From NCBI GenBank assembly GCA_002403095.1, contig DHHC01000018.1, positions 1-26,862 of the forward strand: a stretch of 26,862 bases of DNA. The letters run 5' to 3'. Below are positions 23,006 through 26,862 of this stretch, one piece after another. A model generated the notes under the pieces. It worked only from the letters and a program-made list of their open reading frames with translations, was not told where the DNA came from and did no database searches. A program made the translations under genes and the position numbers. The stretch comes from Leptolinea sp. UBA4782. Lineage in GTDB: Bacteria > Chloroflexota > Anaerolineae > Anaerolineales > Anaerolineaceae. Position 1 is the first letter of the stretch. The number at the start of each line of letters is the position of its first letter.

Positions 23006-25654
23006 ATGAGATGTCCTAAGTGTGATGCAGTATATGAAGACGGCAGCTATTTTTGCCCCAACTGCGGCGCCCCGAACGAATCGCTCCAGGTGCAGGAGAC
23101 CCCTGCTGCACCCCAAGCAACGGTGCCCATGTATTCCCAGGAACCAGCTCCCGGAAACGGGTGGCAGGCTCCCCAACAGCCAGCTTGGGAGGCTGCACCA
23201 CCGCCCCAGCCGGCTGCGGCTGCAACCCAACCGCCGAAAAAGAAAAGCTGGCTGTGGTTGATCATCCTCGGCGCACTGTTACTGATCGGTGTCATCATCG
23301 CAGCCGTGCTCATCTTGGGCAAGGTGCTGGGCGGCGGTGGGCTCTCCTTCCAAAAGTCTTCCAAGGGGGATGGGATCTTGATCGGAGTGCCCGATAAGTC
23401 TGACGAGGCAGAGGTTTATTCCATGAAATTAGGAAAACCGCTCGAAGATTTCGATCCTATCCTGGAGAACGGCACACTGGATGGCGGCTATATCTATACC
23501 TATGACATGGAGAAAGGTTACCGCAACCTCGGTTTCTGGGACTTGAGCGGAGGGTACATCAAGGGGACAAAAGAGGTCTTGCTGAGTTACAACGATGGCG
23601 GCGACATCAGCATGTACCGCTTCAACACCAACCCAAAAGAGATCGTCCCATTCTTTGAAACTGATAATGAAGTATATGCCATGGTGTTGGATGGCGGAAA
23701 GACAATCTTTATCAATGAAGTCCGCGATAACAGCCAGCGCTGCTATGTATCGCAGAACGGCAAAGAAGCCGAGGAAGTCGCCAAGGGCGACGAGTGCTGG
23801 ATTGCACCTGAGGGAAAAATCATCCTGACGAAAGATGTCTCCAGTAAAGGCTACCTGACGGTCAATGCGTATGACATCAAGGGGGAAAACGAGGTTGTGG
23901 TCCTGGATGATGAAGAAAACGTTCTCAACAATTACTACAGCCACACCGTTGACGGCAAGTTCATCTTCTTTACAGTTGAGGATGACGACGGGGCCAAGGT
24001 CAAGGTGGTCAGCACTGAAAACGGCGAGGTCATTGCTGAAAGTGAAACCTTCTTCTCAATCGTGACCTCCAGTTCCAGTGTTGCAGGCGACGCCATTACC
24101 TTCACTGCTGAAAATGATGAGGGATTGCTCGAGCTGTACACCCTGGAGGGATCGGAACAGAACCTGGTTGCCAGCGGCACCAGCTTCCTGACTGCCTTTG
24201 ATAAGCAAGGTGAAAACCTGGTGTACATGGTGGGGGACGAAGAAGGCGAACAAACTATCTTTGTCCACCCGATAGGCGGCGCAGAGGATGTGGAAGTTCT
24301 CAACGGTGAGGGGTTGAGCTTCAGCTACAATATCTGGTCCGAGATTTTGTTGATCCAGGAGACCAACACAGATGGAGATGTGACCCTTTACAGTGTATCA
24401 AAAGACGGCTCCGGCCTGTCTGAACTCTTCTCCGAATCTGATGTTTCCATTGACTCGATTTACAACCCCATTGGAACAGATAAACTGATCCTGTTTATAA
24501 ATAATGAAGACAGCCTTTATAACATCTTCTCCACCACTGTTGGCAGTGAAGATGGAGATTACATCCTTGAGGACTGGGCATCTGTATTTATGTATGCCAT
24601 CAGCCCGGATGGGAAGACCCTCCTTTTCAGCGGGCGGGAAGAGTATGATGACGATACCCTCCTGTTCACCCTGGATGCGGCAGGCGGCACGGATATGGTT
24701 GAGCTGGATGATGATGACATCTACTCACTCCTCAACGCCACCTTTACTGTCAATGGTAAAGAGGTGATCTACTCGGTTCAAACTGGAGAAGATTACGATG
24801 AAGTTGAGGTACGCAAGGTAAACGTTAATGGCGAAGAGGATTACGAAGTCCTGTATGAAGATGCAGCCTTCCTGGATGTGGAATGGGCTACCCTGAACCC
24901 GTTTGACACCTTCTACTTTGGGTACCCGTACTACAGCAGTAGCATCTGCCCGGGAGCTGCGACCCTGCAGGTGGATGAATCGGTAAAGGGCGCGCTCGAC
25001 AAAGACAGCTACGAAGCCTGTTTCCGCTTCAAAGCCGAACCTGACCAGTCCTACACGGTGTATGCCATTGCCGCCAATGAAGACCTCAACCTGGCCATCA
25101 ACCTGTTTGATAGGGATGGCAACTACCTGACTTATGACGACGACTCCGGCCCAGGCTGGAACCCCCTGGTTTTCTGGACGAACGGGGAAGATACCACCTA
25201 TCTCTACGCAAAGGTTAATTCTTACAGCGCTGGAGATGCAAAGGATTTTGAGATCACGTTGAAAAAGGGCTCTTATAACCCGGAGATGGCAACCGCCAAG
25301 GAAATCCAGACCAATGGCACCGCTGTAGCGGGAACTATCGAGGCTTCAGATTACCTCGACCTGACCTATCTGGGCTTCTCAGGACCGGGAGACTTGTATT
25401 ACTTCACCGGGAAGAGCGGCCAGAATGTCACCATTTCGGTTAAAAAAGGCTCATCGTCCGATATGAATCCCAGCGTCATTTTGATGGGATCTGACCAGAT
25501 GTTTTATGATTGGGATAGCGACAGCGGCGGGGGTGAAGATGCCCTGCTGGAATATGAACTATACGAAGATGATACGTATTACATCCTTGTGATCGATGAC
25601 TGGACCGACTCTGGTCCAAAATATACCTACTCAATATCAGTGAACCTGAAGTAG
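23006..25654 (+). CDS. Zinc-ribbon membrane protein with propeller-like and PPC-type exported domains (paralogue 2)
   Basis: The 882-residue product has the same plan as its upstream neighbour: zinc ribbon (Cys3, Cys6, Cys17, Cys20), a longer Pro/Gln/Ala-rich linker (31-77), KKK, one helix (about 82-107), and an acidic propeller-like domain to about 640. Matching segments include KGDGILIGVPDKSD, GDISMYRFNTNPKE and FINEVRDNSQRCYV, so the two arose by tandem duplication. It alone adds two beta domains at about 647-755 and 762-882, resembling bacterial pre-peptidase C-terminal (PPC) domains (for example YLDLTYLGFSGPGDLYYFTG). Asp/Glu-rich loops suggest calcium binding. GATGGAGGAAG precedes the ATG. 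The 177-base gap before it holds a weak imperfect hairpin but no clear promoter. Confidence 0.82.
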   Translation: MRCPKCDAVYEDGSYFCPNCGAPNESLQVQETPAAPQATVPMYSQEPAPGNGWQAPQQPAWEAAPPPQPAAAATQPPKKKSWLWLIILGALLLIGVIIAAVLILGKVLGGGGLSFQKSSKGDGILIGVPDKSDEAEVYSMKLGKPLEDFDPILENGTLDGGYIYTYDMEKGYRNLGFWDLSGGYIKGTKEVLLSYNDGGDISMYRFNTNPKEIVPFFETDNEVYAMVLDGGKTIFINEVRDNSQRCYVSQNGKEAEEVAKGDECWIAPEGKIILTKDVSSKGYLTVNAYDIKGENEVVVLDDEENVLNNYYSHTVDGKFIFFTVEDDDGAKVKVVSTENGEVIAESETFFSIVTSSSSVAGDAITFTAENDEGLLELYTLEGSEQNLVASGTSFLTAFDKQGENLVYMVGDEEGEQTIFVHPIGGAEDVEVLNGEGLSFSYNIWSEILLIQETNTDGDVTLYSVSKDGSGLSELFSESDVSIDSIYNPIGTDKLILFINNEDSLYNIFSTTVGSEDGDYILEDWASVFMYAISPDGKTLLFSGREEYDDDTLLFTLDAAGGTDMVELDDDDIYSLLNATFTVNGKEVIYSVQTGEDYDEVEVRKVNVNGEEDYEVLYEDAAFLDVEWATLNPFDTFYFGYPYYSSSICPGAATLQVDESVKGALDKDSYEACFRFKAEPDQSYTVYAIAANEDLNLAINLFDRDGNYLTYDDDSGPGWNPLVFWTNGEDTTYLYAKVNSYSAGDAKDFEITLKKGSYNPEMATAKEIQTNGTAVAGTIEASDYLDLTYLGFSGPGDLYYFTGKSGQNVTISVKKGSSSDMNPSVILMGSDQMFYDWDSDSGGGEDALLEYELYEDDTYYILVIDDWTDSGPKYTYSISVNLK

Positions 25655-25679
25655 GCAAGGATATTTTCAACAGCCCCAA

Positions 25680-25713
25680 AAAATCTCCCCGCTGAAATCT
25701 GCGGGGAGATTTT
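25680..25713. terminator. Bidirectional terminator between paralogue 2 and the lipoprotein gene
   Basis: AAAATCTCCCCGC (25680-25692) pairs perfectly with GCGGGGAGATTTT (25701-25713). T-runs follow on both strands (TTTTGTG on plus, TTTTTTGGGG on minus), so it serves both convergent genes. Confidence 0.93.
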
Positions 25714-25724
25714 GTGATTGGATG

Positions 25725-26753
25725 TTACGGAACAAAGTTCAGGGGATAAAGGAATATGTTGTTGGTTTCATCCAGCTCAGCAACCGTGCCGCCCGTATCC
25801 ACCATTACTTTTGCCTTCAGTCCGTCTGCATAGGTGGAAGCATATTGCATATCGCATTCCAGGATATAGCCCCCATTCTTAACCAGTCCTCCCACATCCC
25901 AACCGCAACTGGAATTGGCGAAGGTCTCGAGCCCCCAGAACCGCACGGTGAATGGACCTGCGGCAGCGGTTCCTTTATTATAAACTCCCAACCGCACATG
26001 GATGTTGACATCATCGTCAATCGGGTTGCCATTGTTAATCTGGAACTCGCTGACATACAGGTCGGGCAGGAGTGGTGTGGGAGGCGGGGGGAGGGTAAAG
26101 GTTGCTGTAATGGCAGCAGCTACCGACTTGATTACAACCGATAACGAAGCATTGGAAGCGCCGACCCCAAATATCGTCCCATCCCCTGCTTTGAGGCGGA
26201 AGTAACCGGTATAGTCACCCGGGCTGGCTGGCGCCTTCAGCTGGATGGTAATATCCACCGTACCGCCGGGTGCTACAGACCCCGGGGTCAGCTGGACCGA
26301 ATCAGGTGCCTGCATTTTCTCGCCATCAACATAGATCACCTGGTAGCTTGAATTCCAGGTGCAGGAACCTTCGTTCTTGATACGCCAGGTCTTGTTGAAA
26401 TACGTACCGGCTGTGATCTCGGTGCCGTCTGGGATGGTGATATCGCCCTGGAAGGATGCCTTGTTGCACGGGATGGGAGTGTTCGTTACCGTTGGGGTGA
26501 CGGTTGCAGTGCTGGTCGGAACCTGTGTCTCAGTGACGGTTGCAGACGGTAATGGTGTATCACCAGGTGCAGTTGCCGCTCCCGGCGGTGCCTGAGTGCC
26601 AGCCGCGGCAACCCTCTCTGTCAACTCCACTGCTACAGTGGCTGCTACGCTGGTAAGGTCAACATCTCCATTCTTACCCGGGATACCGCAGGACATAACC
26701 ACCAGAAGCAGCACGATACACCCAGCGAAAATGCTAGTTTTGGTCTTTTTCAT
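25725..26753 (-). CDS. Lipoprotein with NBR1-type Ig-like and CARDB domains
   Basis: The 342-residue product begins with a lipoprotein signal (hydrophobic 8-20, lipobox VMSC, Cys22). A Thr/Pro-rich linker follows (about 53-95). Residues 100-208 form an NBR1-type Ig-like domain (ITIPDGTEITAGTYFNKTWR, SCTWNSSYQVIYVDGE), and 229-340 a CARDB-type adhesion domain (LPDLYVSEFQI, DETNNIF). No catalytic residues are seen; a surface-binding role is likely. I chose the ATG at 26753, which has GGAGGGA at good spacing and begins the signal peptide. An upstream in-frame start at 26831 would add a non-signal stretch. The Ig-like domain is of the same type as that of the kinase at 19265-20803. The 109 bases upstream to the window end hold no clear promoter. 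Confidence 0.85.
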   Translation of the reverse strand: MKKTKTSIFAGCIVLLLVVMSCGIPGKNGDVDLTSVAATVAVELTERVAAAGTQAPPGAATAPGDTPLPSATVTETQVPTSTATVTPTVTNTPIPCNKASFQGDITIPDGTEITAGTYFNKTWRIKNEGSCTWNSSYQVIYVDGEKMQAPDSVQLTPGSVAPGGTVDITIQLKAPASPGDYTGYFRLKAGDGTIFGVGASNASLSVVIKSVAAAITATFTLPPPPTPLLPDLYVSEFQINNGNPIDDDVNIHVRLGVYNKGTAAAGPFTVRFWGLETFANSSCGWDVGGLVKNGGYILECDMQYASTYADGLKAKVMVDTGGTVAELDETNNIFLYPLNFVP

Positions 26754-26862
26754 CTTCCCTCCGATTCTTTTGTAAACAAACAGGGAACTGCGGCTGTAAA
26801 AGCAAAATATTGTTAACATATCATAGCGCAAAACCGGTGAAGATAAAGCAACCTTTTTTCTG

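Overview
The window looks like a piece of a Chloroflexota (probably Anaerolineae) chromosome. This is inferred from a moderately GC-rich sequence, Thr/Pro-rich lipoprotein linkers, Ser/Thr kinases and lipoproteins carrying NBR1-type Ig-like domains, and a peptide-type ABC system with an oversized lipoprotein receptor. No rRNA, tRNA, CRISPR array, transposase or phage gene was found. Good sigma-70-type promoters and bidirectional intrinsic terminators separate most transcription units.

Layout. (1) 47-994, minus: YihY/BrkB-type membrane protein. (2) 1176-9220, plus: a consensus promoter, a leader of about 560 nt with several predicted hairpins, then an operon of solute-binding lipoprotein, two permeases, two ATPases and a tiny membrane protein, closed by a strong terminator. 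(3) 9222-9969, plus: promoter and ribulose-phosphate 3-epimerase family gene. (4) A palindromic intergenic repeat at 10009-10089, then OsmC and cupin genes on minus. (5) 11296-12088, plus: an alpha/beta hydrolase broken by two -1 frameshifts. (6) DegV protein (minus) and a GH42 glycosidase (plus) around a shared control region with a perfect 15-bp dyad. (7) An extended SDR (minus) opposite a LIM-domain/DA1-like metallopeptidase (plus). (8) 17701-26753: a cell-surface/signalling block made of a LysM lipoprotein and a Ser/Thr kinase with an exported NBR1-type Ig domain (minus operon), two tandem paralogues with a zinc ribbon, one membrane helix and an acidic repeat-rich exported domain (plus), and a lipoprotein with NBR1-Ig and CARDB domains (minus).

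How the genes may work together. Region 2 is a complete five-component importer. Its receptor has the two halves of the SBP_bac_5 fold in swapped order and its second permease carries a large exported insertion, so receptor and translocator may have co-evolved. Region 8 may form a surface-sensing set: kinase and tandem proteins are divergently transcribed from neighbouring promoters, and the kinase shares its exported domain type with the terminal lipoprotein. That is inference from order and domains only.

Most interesting items: the bacterial DA1-like LIM peptidase, the permuted binding protein, the GH42 enzyme whose acid/base Glu position is Ala, the structured leader RNA, and the kinase/zinc-ribbon surface block.
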